Numbered from the stretch's first letter, positions 41,780-53,572 are shown. The stretch: 64,000 nt of DNA from Reticulitermes speratus (GCA_021186555.1 JAJKFL010000010.1:2571487-2635486), one strand, 5' to 3'. Numbers and translations are program-made. The notes: generated by a model not told the origin, from the letters alone.

Positions 41780-42463
41780 CAGTCCGTACCGCGCAGTAAA
41801 CACACTCCGTCTCAGTTATACAAACCAGTCAGTTAATGTTGTACAGTGAAATAATCACTGTTTGTTCTGAGATCCACACAAAACACATAAATACAGTCCG
41901 TACCGCGCAGTAAACACACTCCGTCTCAGTTATACAAACCAGTCAGTTAATGTTGTACAGTGAAATAATCACTGTTTGTTCTGAGATCCACACAAAACAC
42001 ATAAATACAGTCCGTACCGCGCAGTAAACACACTCCGTCTCAATTATACAAACCAGTCAGTTAATGTTGTACAGTGAAATAATCACTGTTTGTTCTGAGA
42101 TCCACACAAAACACATAAATACAGTCCGTACCGCGCAGTAAACACACTCCGTCTCAATTTACAAACCAGTCAGTTAATGTTGTACAGTGAAATAATCACT
42201 GTTTGTTCTGAGATCCACACAAAACACATAAATACAGTCCGTACCGCGCAGTAAACACACTCCGTCTCAATTATACAAACCAGTCAGTTAATGCTGTACA
42301 GTGAAATAATCGCTGTTTGTTCTGAGATCCACACAAAACACATAAATACAGTCCGTACCGCGCAGTAAACACACTCCGTCTCAGTTATACAAACCAGTCA
42401 GTTAATGCTGTACAGTGAAATAATCGCTGTTTGTTCTGAGATCCACACAAAACACATAAATAC
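41780..42463 (+). repeat. 114-bp tandem array, 6 units
   Basis: The unit starts cagtccgtaccgcgcagtaa and ends cacacaaaacacataaata. Unit starts are at 41780, 41894, 42008, 42122, 42235 and 42349. The fourth is 113 bp because of a 1-bp deletion in ttatac. The units are almost identical. Confidence 0.97.
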
Positions 42464-42809
42464 ACTGTGTGGGCAGAACGTAGAATTTGTGAATGTTAAA
42501 CATGGTGGTACATATAGTAACCACTGGACTTTAAAGGGTTAAATGACTTTGTCTGTGCTAACTGAGACGTTCGAATGTCCATCCTATTGGTATAATTGTT
42601 ATAGGTAATTTTAAATTCGCAGATCATAAAATCTCCAACTGCACGAAGTCATACAAAGTTCTATGAAAATTCTTCGTACCGTGACCCTCTGACGCAATGT
42701 AGGAAAAAGAATGAAATTACATGCCAAATTGTCACCCTGTCTTCGAACAGTATTCACACACGCGCCCAGACACATACTTTAACTCGATTTCCGTTCTGTG
42801 ACGCAATTC

Positions 42810-43880
42810 TTTCGTTTTCTCTGGTCAACAACACACACGACTTAACGTGCAGTTTCTTGAAGGTCCCACTCACAATGAACAAAGCAGTTTGGTTGAAACA
42901 TCTTTTAGCAAACATGAAGTGTTTAGACAGGTGAGGTAAAACATGTTTGGAGTTCTTTCCTTAACCTGTAGCCAGTGAATAAGTAGGGAAGTAACTGAAA
43001 GAAACACGGCAGCTAGCACCTTTACCACTCCACACTTCTGTCCCTCAAGTGTTTCTGACACTGTGTGTTTGTCAGAGGAATGGCTGTCAGTATGCTGGAG
43101 GCTAGTATAGCAGTTGGCAGAAAGACGAAATATAACGGGACTGTTATAAAGCCGGGATTAGACGGCGCGTGGCTCGTCCAGTGACGTGACGTCACTTGCT
43201 CGGCCAACAGATCGGAACAGAAAAGACAATCTGGCTACACGACGCGGCGCAGCTCGGCAAATGGCGGACCAGCGGCCTTGCTCGGGTAGGTTCGGCTCGG
43301 CTTGTGGAATAAGTCGTGTTGTTCTATGAACTTAAAAATGTCCTCGTTTGACCACTCCATTCTAGCCAATACCAATTGTGGGACAAAATTTCACTCTTCG
43401 CGCACCCCGACAGCAGAAAACAAAGACCAGACCTAAGTGTATACAGGTTGGACGAGACTGGCTTGGCGCTTAGACTGCAAGCGCCGTGTAACCGCAACAG
43501 CTGCCCGCGCCGAGTCTCTTTGAGGATCGTGAGAAAACCGCTTCTGAGGCGATTGCACGAGCCTCGCTCCACCAATCACACTCCGCGCCAGGCCGATTAC
43601 ACGGCGCGTTTGAATACGATTCTTTGTCAGTGACGTTAGTGATGACGTAAAACGAGCCGAGCCACGCGCCGTCTAATCCCGGCTATGAACAACGTGTTCT
43701 TCACCAAGAGACCAACGAGAGTTATAGAAATCCTTGATAAACCAGAAGATAAAGCAAAGAGCATTGGAAAGAGCCACACTGCAAGGAAGCAAAGAATTTG
43801 GGAAACTGTCATTCTGTATTTGTGTCTGTAGTTGTTTTACCAAAGGACATGAGATCACGCCCTTTGTGCTGTGTTAGACA
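42810..43880 (-). pseudogene. Decayed class A GPCR, paralogue of the gene at 51986
   Basis: Pieces in different frames line up with the intact receptor. TM4 is QILCFLAVWLFPMLFALSSG, like TILSIIAVWVLPLPIALPSM. TM5 is PLYFVFLPTAILASSILTA. TM6 is VVKVLAAVFLSVTSLLIHWL, like RMMMALAVVFVVTYFPFHVW. TM7 is FMFAKRCFNQTALFIVSGTF, like VLFANGCFNPIAMFVVSSTF. At least three frameshifts are needed, and the TIR element 43151-43683 splits the piece between TM4 and TM5. TM1-TM3 were not found. There is no sign of introns, as in the intact gene. Confidence 0.75.
43151..43683. mobile_element. TIR element with 26-bp perfect inverted ends
   Basis: The ends gccgggattagacggcgcgt and onward (43151-43176) and the complement (43658-43683) match over 26 bp. 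Flanks tataaa and tatgaa may be a slightly changed target duplication. The interior is GC-rich, unlike its surroundings, and has no recognisable transposase. Confidence 0.88.
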
Positions 43881-44590
43881 TGTATTACATACAGTTGCAT
43901 TCAATTTTGAGAAAGGGTAGACTGTCTTATTAAATGAGACAGTTATTGTTCTTGAAAGGGGAAGTTGTGCTTCGTTTGGAAAAGCACAAAGGAAGTATGG
44001 AAGGAAGGAAGAAAGAAATCAAGGAGGAAGGGGATAAAGGAGGCAGGGGGGATAAGGAGAAGGAGGAGAAGGAGAAGAGATGATGAGGGTGGTGATGATT
44101 TGCCACTTAAATCGTCCCTCACATTTTCGACAGAAGTCTATATGACTGGAAGTCTGTGATTATGTGCCTGTATTGAAGTGCTGCACGATTTTACTGACAT
44201 TTCCGCCAGAACGTTTAGCTGAAGCATACTTTTCCTTAATCCGGGAACACAGTCAAGTCACTGAAGGTTTTAAGTTGTGCAATTCTCTATCCATGTAATG
44301 ACACGCATACGTGAATAAGTTACGACACACTTCAAAATAATAGATAAGAAAAAGACTGGACAAACCCGCGGAAATCGTGTATGAATATGTACATATCCTT
44401 GAGTTGTGAAGGTTCTTACGCAGCTTGTTATACACGATGGTCTAACAGACAGTTGGCGGCGCCGTGGTTCACGCGCTTCTTCACCGGCCTCTCACCGCGG
44501 AGGCCATGGATCTTTTCCAGGCCAATTAATGTGGTATATGTGGTGGAAAAAGTGGCAGCAGGACAGGTTTCATCCCAAGTACTTTGGTAT
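43881..44590. other. Intergenic, purine-rich stretch, no gene recognised
   Basis: A low-complexity GA-rich run spans about 43975-44080. Nothing else is identifiable before the 92-bp array begins. Confidence 0.5.
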
Positions 44591-46746
44591 GATTGTGTCA
44601 CTATCATTCCACCAATGCTCCATACTCGTTCATTCATCTACCATCGACGCTGTATAATATTTTTCTCCCAGTAATTCAGTTTTTCCCTGTCAGTATCATT
44701 CCACCAATGCTCCATACTCGTTCATTCATCTACCACCGACGCCGTATAGTTTTTTTTCTCCCAGTACTTCAGTTTTCCCCTGTCAGTATCATTCCACCAT
44801 TGCCCCATAATCATTCATTCATCTACCACCGACGCTGTATAATATTTTTCTCCCAATAATTCAGTTTTCCCCTGTCAGTATCATTCCACTAATGCTCCAT
44901 ACCCGTTCATTCATCTACCACCGACGCTGTATAATTTTTTTCTCCCAGTACTTCAGTTTTCCCCTGTCAGTATCATTCCACCATTGCCCCATAATCATTC
45001 ATTCATCTACCACCGACGCTGTATAATATTTTTCTCCCAATAATTCAGTTTACCCCTGTCAGTATCATTCCACTAATGCTCCATACTCGTTCATTCATCT
45101 ACCACCGACGCTGTATAATTTTTTTCTCCCAGTACTTCAGTTTTCCCCTGTCAGTATCTTTCCACCAATGCTACATACTCGTTCATTCATCTACCACCGA
45201 CGCTGTGTAATGTTTTTCTCCCAGTAATTCAGTTTTCCCCTGTCAGTATCATTGCACCAATGCTCCATACTCATTCATCCATTTACCACCGACGCTGTAT
45301 AATGTTTTTCTCCCAGTACATCAGTATTCCCCTGCCAGTATCATTCCACCAATGCTCCATACTCATTCATTCATCTACCACCGACGCTGTATAATGTTTT
45401 TCTCCCAGTACTTCAGTTTTCCCCTGTCAGTATCATTCCACAAATTCTCCATCCTCATTCATTCATCTACCACCGACGCTGTATAATGTTTTTCTCCCAG
45501 TACTTCAGTTTTCCCTGTCAGTATCATTCCACCAATTCTCCATACTCATTCAGTCATCTACCACCGACGCTGTAAAATGTTTTTCTCCCAGTACTTCCGT
45601 TTTCCCTGTCAGTATCTTTCCACCAATGCTCCATACTCATCTATCACCGACGCTATATATTTCTTTTCTCCCAGTATTTCAATTTTTGCATGTCAGTATC
45701 ATTTAACCAATGCTCCATACCCATTCATTCATCTACCATCAACGCTGTGTAATGTTTTTCTCCCAGTACTTCAGTTTTCCCCTGTCAGTATCATTCCACC
45801 AATGCTCCATACTCATTCATTCATCTACCACCGACGCTATATAATTTTTTTCTCCCAGTACTTCAGTTTTCCCCTGTCACTATCATGCCACCTATGCTCC
45901 ATACTCATTCATTGATCTACCACCGACGCTGTATAATGTTTTTCTCCCAGTACTTCAGTTTTCCCCTGTCAGTATCATTCCACCAATGCTCCACTCTCAT
46001 TCAATGATATACCACCGACGCTGTATAATGTTTTTCTCCCAGTAATTCAGTTTTCCCCTGTCAGTATCATTCCACCAATGCTCCATACTCATTCATTCAT
46101 CTACCACCGACGCTGTACGTGTATAATGTTTTTCTCCCAGTACTTTAGTTTTCCCCTGTCAGTATCATTCCACCAATGCTCCATACTCATTCATTCATCT
46201 ACCACCGACGCTGTATAATGTTTTTCTCCCAGTACTTCAGTTTTCCCCTGTCAGTATCATTCCACCAATGCTCCATACTCATTCATTCATCTACCACCGA
46301 CGCTGTGTAATGTTTTTCTCCCAGTACTTCAGTTTTTCCCTGTCAGTATCATTCCACCAATGCTCCATACTCATTCATTCATCTACCACCGACGCTATAT
46401 AATTTTTTTCTCCCAGTACTTCAGTTTTCCCCTGTCACTATCATGCCACCTATGCTCCATACCCATTCATTCATCTACCATCAACGCTGTGTAATGTTTT
46501 TCTCCCAGTACTTCAGTTTTCCCCTGTCAGTATCATTCCACCAATGCTCCACACTCATTCATTGATCTACCACCGACGCTGTATAATGTTTTTCTCCCAG
46601 TACTTCCATTTTACCCAGTCAGTATCATTCCACCAATGCTCCATACTCATTCATTCATCTACCACCGACGCTGTATAATGTTTTTCTCCCAGTATTTAGT
46701 TTTTCCCGTTTTAGTATCATTCCACCAATGCTCCATACTCATTCAT
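44591..46746 (+). repeat. 92-bp tandem array, about 23 units
   Basis: The typical unit is tatcattccaccaatgctcc, then attcattcatctaccaccga, cgctgtataatgtttttctc and ccagtacttcagttttcccc. The period is usually 92 bp, with 1-bp and larger indels and about 5-10% divergence between units, so it is older than the 68-bp and 114-bp arrays. Open frames within it are by-products of the repeat. Confidence 0.95.
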
Positions 46747-47329
46747 GTGTCGCTGGCATTATATAAACTTAGAAATGAAAAGCGTCGTTAAATAAGACAC
46801 TTTCTGAAATGCAGGACAGACACTCACTAGCCAAATTTACCAACCGAGAAATAGAGAGGCGTCCCTGCATTGTACGTCGTCTGTTCCAAAACTGTAGAAT
46901 GCGCCGTGAACATAATCTGGCATCCACTACGTATCCTAGATTTACCTGACAGCAGAATGCAGTAATGTAATAACCCAGAATATCATTTGGCCTTGTCGTA
47001 TGCTCACCAGGAAAGGCTATGTGTGAGACATTATACGAATATTGAAACTGAATTTCTCTTGACTGGCATGCTCGTGAAAGCTGATGTGTCTGCCAAAGAT
47101 GCTGCATTACTCATCCGTCTGTCCCAATTTCATGTTTAAAATCTGTTGAAGGGCTTCGTGTAGACAAAGGAAGAAGGCTGAAAGGAAGGAAAAAATGGGA
47201 AATGAAGGAAGGATAGTTACAGAAGAGAGACAGGCAAGAAAAACAAGCAAACAAACAAAAAAAGTGATTTTTGGCTTATCATTTTGATTCAGTAAAGTTG
47301 AAGTCCCTGTGCAAGCCATAAAAGTACAT
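46747..47329. other. Intergenic, no confident gene
   Basis: Frames on the minus strand (46769-47107 and 47107-47502) have no recognisable domain, and the second overlaps a SINE. Confidence 0.45.
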
Positions 47330-47552
47330 GGAGAAGTGGAGGTACAGCTCCATTTTTTCCTAATCTCGTCACTAGATGGAGGTGAGGGGTCAGCTGCACG
47401 CATGGGCCGCTTTGCCCCCGGGGAAAAGCCTTCGGTACCCATCAAATAGAACTCTTGTGCTAGGAAAAAAATATTTGCCCCTCTCGGGAATCGAGCAGCC
47501 ACCCCTCGACCATCCAGCCCGTAGCCTATACCAGCTGAGACACTTCAGCTTT
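47330..47552 (-). mobile_element. tRNA-derived SINE, family 2, diverged copy
   Basis: It shares ctagatggaggtgaggggtc, the ccccgggg segment, and ccatccagcccgtagcctat with the copy at 5661-5922, but is decayed in the B box region. It lies outside any gene. Confidence 0.65.
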
Positions 47553-47567
47553 CTGGGGTTCAGTTTA

Positions 47568-47790
47568 AGAGTCAGTTCTTTTTTCGGTTATTACGCCATG
47601 TCGATTGGCAAATCGTTACCGACATTTTGAAGCAAGGAAGGTTCAGTTGTCGAAGCTCTGACTGCCTGACCTTGAACACTAAGGCACTACGATCGTCAAA
47701 AGTCGGTAAATATTTACCGGTTGAGACAGCGTCACTTCCCAAAATACTTGAATCTTCAGCAACACCGCTGAGAGAACCTCAGAGCTCGCA
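47568..47790. mobile_element. Inverted-repeat element, gtcttctgggatgt family, diverged
   Basis: It has cggttattacgccatgtcga at left, aaagtcggtaaatatttacc internally and the end cttgaatcttcagcaacacc, then gagagaacctcagag. This matches the complement of the ggttctcacagtggtgtcac edge of other copies. Confidence 0.5.
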
Positions 47791-48902
47791 TTATATTCTA
47801 TATATTTGTTAATGCGTGGATATATTTATATATTTCTGTGTCCTTTCTAGCAGTAATTATGGTTCCAAACGTGTATTTACGTGTGTGTTCTTTGTACCCT
47901 TTAAGTACACACAAATATACGTTACATTAACCAAAGGTCAAATTTGTTATTCATAAACTGAAATTTCCTCTTTTTGGTCTGCATTGCTATGACTTTTGTC
48001 AACTCACAATGTAAGATATGCCAACAAACGCCGACATTCCGCCACTGTTTGTTTGCCGCAATTCGTGGCGATATATCGAGGGCGCCGTTAAATCTTACTG
48101 GCGTATAACAGGGTGTCTGTGTTTACAGGCTCTCGTGCGTGAGAAGGGAGGCTGGCGCTATATTAGGGGTTATTGTTTTTTAATTCAAAGATGTTCTTTT
48201 TACGAATCTTTTATATTCCACCACATCTGCTGCTGTATATACAGTATGGCTATAAATTACCCTACGATGTGGAGGAATCGTACTTTTCTCTTGAGGAGAC
48301 ACATGTAAAAACTTCGTTAGCACAACGAAATCTCCCCGTATCTAGCTATTCCATAACGTACATGCGAGTGTGGGATGAAACTGACTGCAGGAGAATCGTG
48401 TGTTGTGTCACGGAAGGATCGTAGATTGAGCAGTCTTGTCCACACGTGAGAAAACTTGGAGACTGCGAGGTTGTTTAAATAAATTAGGTTTTCATATGTG
48501 TTAACTTACTATATTCCTGCTCGTTCGATGGTAACGCCACTCGCGGACAAATTAAATACTTAAACATACACAGGAGAAAAAGTTGAAGATTGGGAGACAG
48601 CTTTTGTAGTAAAAAAAAGTTTTCCATGTGTTTTTAGCAACATAAATTTAGAGGCCTTTAAAATTGGACATTAATTTTTAGTCACTTTGTCTGTTGTTAC
48701 TTAAATTTATTTTTGAAGGTCGTTTTCCACAAATAAATTTGTCTGCAGGAATCAGTGAACACTGACATGTGGTTTTTCTTACGTGCATAATTACTAGCTG
48801 ATCATGATACAAACCAGAATATCAAGTGTCGCCCTGAACCGTTTTAGGACGTCGTGTTTTTTCGTCTTCATTAATTTATAGGTCGGTATTTTGTTCCAAG
48901 TA
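47791..48902. other. Intergenic, no gene recognised
   Basis: AT-rich sequence with short open frames only; none shows a recognisable domain. Confidence 0.5.
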
Positions 48903-49010
48903 TTACGTACAGTCACGGAGGAAAGGAATATCTTACACACAACAAAAAGAAGGCAGACTAAATGGTTTGGTCACATGTTGCGTAGGAACTGCCTTGTACA
49001 ACATGTTATT
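48903..49010 (+). mobile_element. RTE-like LINE, small fragment
   Basis: A piece matching 50800-50885 (acaacaaaaagaaggcagac, then tggtcacatgttgcgtagga). It corresponds to the conserved C-terminal GHILRRNCL motif of the LINE. Confidence 0.7.
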
Positions 49011-49074
49011 GTCTTTGTTTGCTATAAAAAATATAAATATTAAAAATATACATAACTGTAATTTTGCTTTTTAT

Positions 49075-49565
49075 TTTGTATGAGTGTGAAACTTGGTCTC
49101 TGATATTGAAGGAGGAACATAGGCTGAGGGTGTTCGACAAGGTGGTGCTGAGGAAGATATTTGTGTCTAAGGGAAACGAGGTTCACAGGGGAGTAGAGAA
49201 GACTACATAACGAGGAACTTTATGATTTCTCCTCCTCACCAAGTATTATTCGGTTTAGCAAATCAAGAAGGAGATGGGCGGGGCATGTGGCACGTATGGG
49301 GGAGAGCAGAGTTGCATACAGGGATTTGGTGGGGAAAACCGAGGGAGAGAAGATGCTTGGAAGACGTAAGCTTAGATGGTAGGATAATATTAAAATGGAT
49401 ATTCAAGAAGTAGGATGGTAATGTTCTGGACCGATCTGGTTCAGGATAGGGACAGGTGGCGGGCTCTTGTGAGTGCTGTAATGAACCTCCGGTTTTCATA
49501 GAATACGGGGATTTCCTTGACTAGCTGAGAAACTGTTAGCTTTTGAAGAAGGACTCAGCTGCATG
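49075..49565 (+). mobile_element. LINE 3' tail
   Basis: The broken frame reads YECETWSLILKEEHRLRVFD, then [20 protein letters not shown]-like and WTDLVQDRDRWRALVSAVMN segments. It ends with the noncoding tail tagctgagaaactgttagct, then tgaagaagga. Homologous tails lie at 6478 (+), 54112 (-) and 55083 (-). Confidence 0.7.
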
Positions 49566-49779
49566 GAGGTAACTGGTTAGTTAATTAATTAGTTATATCC
49601 CAATATAATTTTATGTAATTTTTCCCGTAATTTTTTAAAGCAACTTCCAAATTTTAGTTTTCCTAACCGCCACTTATAAGAGCTAAATACATATATTTTA
49701 GTAATTTACTTTGACAAATATCGCGACTGATCAATAGAATATATGAAACTGGAGAGTGGCCCAAGAATTTCACTGAAGT

Positions 49780-51085
49780 TACAATTATTGCCTTAAAGAA
49801 GAAGCCAAGAGATACAAAATTCAGCGACCATCGCACATACAACAAAGATAGTAACGAGGATACTTAGAAGAGGGATTGAAAGGAAGACTGAGGATGTGCT
49901 TGGAGAAGATCAGTTTGGATTTAGAAGAGTAAAAGGGACTAGAGATGCAATTGGGATGCTGAGAATAATATCAGAACGAACCTTGGTCATAGATGAGGAA
50001 TTGTGTGCTTGCTTCATAGACTGGCAGAAGGCATTTGACCGTGTCAACTGGACCAAATTAATGCAGATCCTAAAGGGAATTGGGATAGACTGGCGCGAAA
50101 GAAGATTGATCAGCAAATTGTACATGGAACAGAGTGTCAAAATACGACTGGACCAAGGGGAGACGAGGAGTGTGAAGATTGGAAGAGGAGTTAGACAAGT
50201 TTGCTGTTTGTCGCCGATTCTGTTCAACTTATACAGCGAATAACTTACCAAGGAATCTCTTGAAGGGTTTGGAGACTTCAAAATAGGAGGACAAGTAATT
50301 CGCACTGTGAAGTATGCAGATGAACTTGTGCTACTGGCTAGGGAAGAAAAGGTGCTACAGGGCATGATTGATAGACTAATTGAAATTGGAAGACGCTATG
50401 GAATGGAAATGAATATGGAAAGAAACTAAGGTAATGAGGGTCTCACGGCAACACATATTATGAGATCGAAAACAACCGGATAATCTGGAATATTTTAACT
50501 ATTTGAGTAGCATGATAACAAATGATGCAAGATGTACACGTGAAATTAAATCCAGAATTGCCAATGCAAAAGCAGCATTCAACAAGAAGAAGAATCTTTT
50601 CACCAGCAAACTGGACTTAAATTTAAGGAAGGATCTAGTAAAGTGCTACATTTGGAGCATAGCTTTGTATGGTGCTGAAACGTGGACACTTCGGAAAGTA
50701 GATAAGAAATACCTGGAAAGTTTTGAAATATGGTGCTGGAGAAGAATGGAGAAGATCAGTTGGACCGATCGTGTGAGAAATGAAGTATTACACAGAGTGA
50801 AGGAGGAGAAAAATGTCGTACATACAATAAAAAGAAGGAAGGCTAACTGGATTGGTCACATCTTGCGTAGGAACTGCCTTCTGAAACAGTGATTGAAGGA
50901 AAGTTAGAAGGAAGGATAGAAGTGACGGGAAGACGGGGAAGATGACGTAAGCAGCTACTGGATGACCTTAAGGAAACGAGAGGATAATGGAAATTGAAAG
51001 AGGAAGCACTAGATCGCACTCTGTGGAACTCGTTTTGGAAGAGGCAACGGACCTGTCGTAAGACAGACTACAGAATGAATGACAT
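49780..51085 (+). mobile_element. RTE-like LINE, inactive
   Basis: Frame 49896-50243 encodes QFGFRRVKGTRDAIGMLRII, then FIDWQKAFDRVNWTKLMQIL and RQVCCLSPILFNLYSE. After a TAA the sequence goes on with KYADELVLLA, where the catalytic YADD has become YADE. Frame 50503-50892 encodes FTSKLDLNLRKDLVKCYIWS, then WTLRKVDKKYLESFEIWCWR and WIGHILRRNCLLKQ. Endonuclease is absent. The 3' part at 50595 onward is repeated at 19975. Confidence 0.88.
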
Positions 51086-51222
51086 GAACAGCATTGACAT
51101 TTACAATAACCAGCAGTATTGTTTATTACAGGTGATCATAAATCTTGTTCTTAAAACAGCCAACCGACTTTAGTATAAAATCTGGCTTCGTTTCCATGAA
51201 TTGTAAACAAAAATCATCGCTC

Positions 51223-51450
51223 TTCTGGGATGTTACGCGGCGTAGATCGGTAGGTAGCGAAGTTTCGGGACAAACTGTCAGTCCCGTCTTCAAAGGTCAA
51301 GTGCTCAAGTAGTCTTCTTCAACTGCTTAACCCTTGAAGATGGAACCAATAAGTTGTCCCGAATCGTCGGAAAATAACTACCGATCTACGCTGCGTAATA
51401 TCATAGAAGTGCGAAGATCTTATTTACACCGCGGCGGAAGCCTGAAATTG
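51223..51450. mobile_element. Inverted-repeat element with two hammerhead-like hairpins
   Basis: The arms cttctgggatgttacgcggc and its partner (ctacgctgcgtaatatcata) bound the element. The minus strand at about 51261-51294 reads TTGAAGA, C, GGGAC-loop-GTCCC, GAAAC. The plus strand at about 51334-51366 has the matching, more decayed version. The cgcggcggaagcctgaaatt tail follows, as at 41010. Confidence 0.6.
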
Positions 51451-51486
51451 CACAATTGTGAAATGAATCTTTATCAGTTACATTAA

Positions 51487-51495
51487 CACAATATA

Positions 51496-51536
<41 letters not shown>
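51487..51536. repeat. (TA)n microsatellite
   Basis: About 24 TA units with one TG interruption. Instability is likely. Confidence 0.9.
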
Positions 51537-51539
<3 letters not shown>

Positions 51540-51674
51540 GAACCTTTCGGCGTAGAGGGGACGACGTCGTTGCTACATAGCGATAGGTGACGCCGCCCGT
51601 TCCACAGTGCCCAGTTCTCAGCCCTGCATTAAATTCTCCATTAACACTGCAATATTTAAGGCCCTCACAGCCAT

Positions 51675-51865
51675 GTTTCTAAGGGTTCACACTTCTGAAA
51701 TGTGACGATGTGCTGTTGGGTGAGTGATTTTCGCGTTTCGAAAGGATCGTTATAACTTCCGTCAACAGACTGTTGGAACGTTGAAGGTAAAGTGTTGCGA
51801 TCCTTGGAAACGTCCATAACCACTCACCCAACGACACACAAGGCTTGATTCCTCAATGCAAACAC
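51675..51865. mobile_element. Inverted-repeat element, gtcttctgggatgt family
   Basis: The left arm gatgtgctgttgggtgagtg and right arm cactcacccaacgacacaca pair. The centre has ttgaaggtaaagtgttgcga and cttggaaacgtcc, a decayed hairpin-GAAAC motif. It lies about 120 bp beyond the 3' end of the GPCR gene. Confidence 0.6.
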
Positions 51866-51985
51866 ATTTCAGAAATTTGTGTCCCTACTCTACTTGATTA
51901 CACGAAGCATATGTAGAGGGTGCTTCTTTTTTCGTGTAACTGTGTAATTATATGTGTAAGAATGATGTGACAAGCAACTCGCTGT

Positions 51986-53572
51986 TTACAATCTTGTACT
52001 GTACACCCCCTTCTCAGACGAATAGGTCACGTGACGGGTAAGCAACTTCCTGAATGTACTACTTACCACAAACATAGCTATTGGGTTGAAACATCCATTG
52101 GCAAAGAGCACTTGCTTAGTAAAGTGAAGAGCATAAACCATTATGGGGGTATTTCTGTTCACACCCAACCCATGTGCCAGAAGCACCCACACGTGGAAGG
52201 GGAAGTACGTGACAACGAACACGACAGCCAGGGCCATCATCATTCGTGCGGTCCTGATCCTTGACTCTTCTTGCATTTGGTGACGAATTTCACCAGGCAT
52301 ATTCTTAACACTTTGGTTCAAACATCTGGCTATAAGTGTGCTGAACCCAAACATTAATGAGGGCATGATAACACAGTACAAGACGAGGTTGAGGATAATT
52401 ACGTATTGCAGACCATCGTCTTTCTTATTATAAAAACATATTGGTTCATAAAATGTTGGCACGTACATACTTGGCAATGCAATAGGCAAAGGAAGAACCC
52501 AGACTGCGATAATAGATAGAATGGTGAAGTTGAAAGTCGTACGGTGGTTTGATGGTGATTTGCTGAAAGCTGTAGCGATTATGATGAAACGCTGTATGAT
52601 GAGGGTTATGACGGCCAAAGCTCCAGTGCACCTGAGGAACTGCCTTATTACCAGAACAATCCTGCAAGTTATGACTGACTCACGTGACCCACTGTCATAA
52701 TTGAAATAGAAGTGAAGTGGTGCGTTGATACTGAGATTGATGATATCGCATATGGCCAGGTGGATAATGAAGATGTTGGCAGCAGTCCTAAGCTTGCGAT
52801 GACGTATTAATATAAATAGAAGCATGCCATTTCCCAAAAGGCCTACTGCCAAAATGAGCAGGTACATGGCAGTGTCGATGTAGTGGGTGAGTATGTGGTA
52901 TTGTTTTGACCTTCTCCATGAAAGTTCAGGTTTTTGGGCGATGTCTGTTGATGTTGTGTTATTTGGAAGGAGCACCTTCGTCTGAAGCAAAATGTGATCT
53001 GTTCTTGTAGGAGTATTGAACGTGACATTCAGGTTGTTGAGGAATGTGTTGGCTTGTTGAGTAGCATTTGCGGTTTCGTTCAACAAGATCAAAACAATGC
53101 TCAGTGATGAATTTTCGGCTGTTTTAACCAAAACATTGGTCATATTATTTGACATTTCATTTTGAACCGTGTACTTTGTAAAGTTGTTTAGGGTTCGGAA
53201 TAATGGTAGCACAGATTTGGACTTTTCTGCTTCGTCAAGTAAATCTTGAATTGTTATATTTCGTGACGCTTCGGTTTCGTTTGCTACTAGGAGTTCAAGT
53301 CGTTGAATGACAGCCGCGGTGAGAGCTGCGTCGTCCGGAGGATCCTTGTTTTCAATGATATATGTCAAGTAATTCTGGGATACGTTTTGCTGGCGGTCTG
53401 TGTCCGCCGTGTGTAACTTCGTGGTCATGTGCGACGTGTCTGTTGAAGCGGCTGTGGCATTGGAGGCAAATTCGTGTTCTTCTTGTGTCTGCGGACCCTG
53501 ATGTATTCCTTCGTCGGTGTTCCGTGCAGACTGAGTGGTGGCTGTCACCCCCAACGCCAACAGCACAGTCAT
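51986..53572 (-). CDS. Class A (rhodopsin-family) GPCR with long glycosylated ectodomain
   Basis: 528 residues in one exon. I chose ATG at 53570-53572 because the open frame upstream starts only with GTG. The N-terminus is signal-like (MTVLLALGVTATTQSA). A Thr/Asn-rich ectodomain of about 230 residues with around 11 N-glycosylation sequons follows, then seven membrane spans. TM1 has GNG, TM2 LAICD. The TM3 end has QRF in place of DRY. TM4 has AVWVLP. Conserved cysteines are ITCRI and PICFYN. TM6 has TYFPFHV without the CWxP tryptophan, and TM7 has NPIAMF for NPxxY. The TM7/helix-8 pattern (NPIAMFVVSSTFRKLL) recalls bombesin/CCHamide-type peptide receptors, but the ligand is unknown. Lack of introns suggests a retrocopy or a lineage-specific intronless family. 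Confidence 0.85.
   Translation of the reverse strand: MTVLLALGVTATTQSARNTDEGIHQGPQTQEEHEFASNATAASTDTSHMTTKLHTADTDRQQNVSQNYLTYIIENKDPPDDAALTAAVIQRLELLVANETEASRNITIQDLLDEAEKSKSVLPLFRTLNNFTKYTVQNEMSNNMTNVLVKTAENSSLSIVLILLNETANATQQANTFLNNLNVTFNTPTRTDHILLQTKVLLPNNTTSTDIAQKPELSWRRSKQYHILTHYIDTAMYLLILAVGLLGNGMLLFILIRHRKLRTAANIFIIHLAICDIINLSINAPLHFYFNYDSGSRESVITCRIVLVIRQFLRCTGALAVITLIIQRFIIIATAFSKSPSNHRTTFNFTILSIIAVWVLPLPIALPSMYVPTFYEPICFYNKKDDGLQYVIILNLVLYCVIMPSLMFGFSTLIARCLNQSVKNMPGEIRHQMQEESRIRTARMMMALAVVFVVTYFPFHVWVLLAHGLGVNRNTPIMVYALHFTKQVLFANGCFNPIAMFVVSSTFRKLLTRHVTYSSEKGVYSTRL

Noticed and set aside
44593-45915. Plus-strand frames with repeated SIIPPMLHTRSFIYHRR-like peptides
   Set aside because: By-products of the 92-bp array; 92 is not a multiple of 3, and stops appear as units drift.
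46769-47502. Two minus-strand frames of 112 and 131 residues
   Set aside because: No recognisable domain; the second overlaps a SINE, and the first abuts the 92-bp array.
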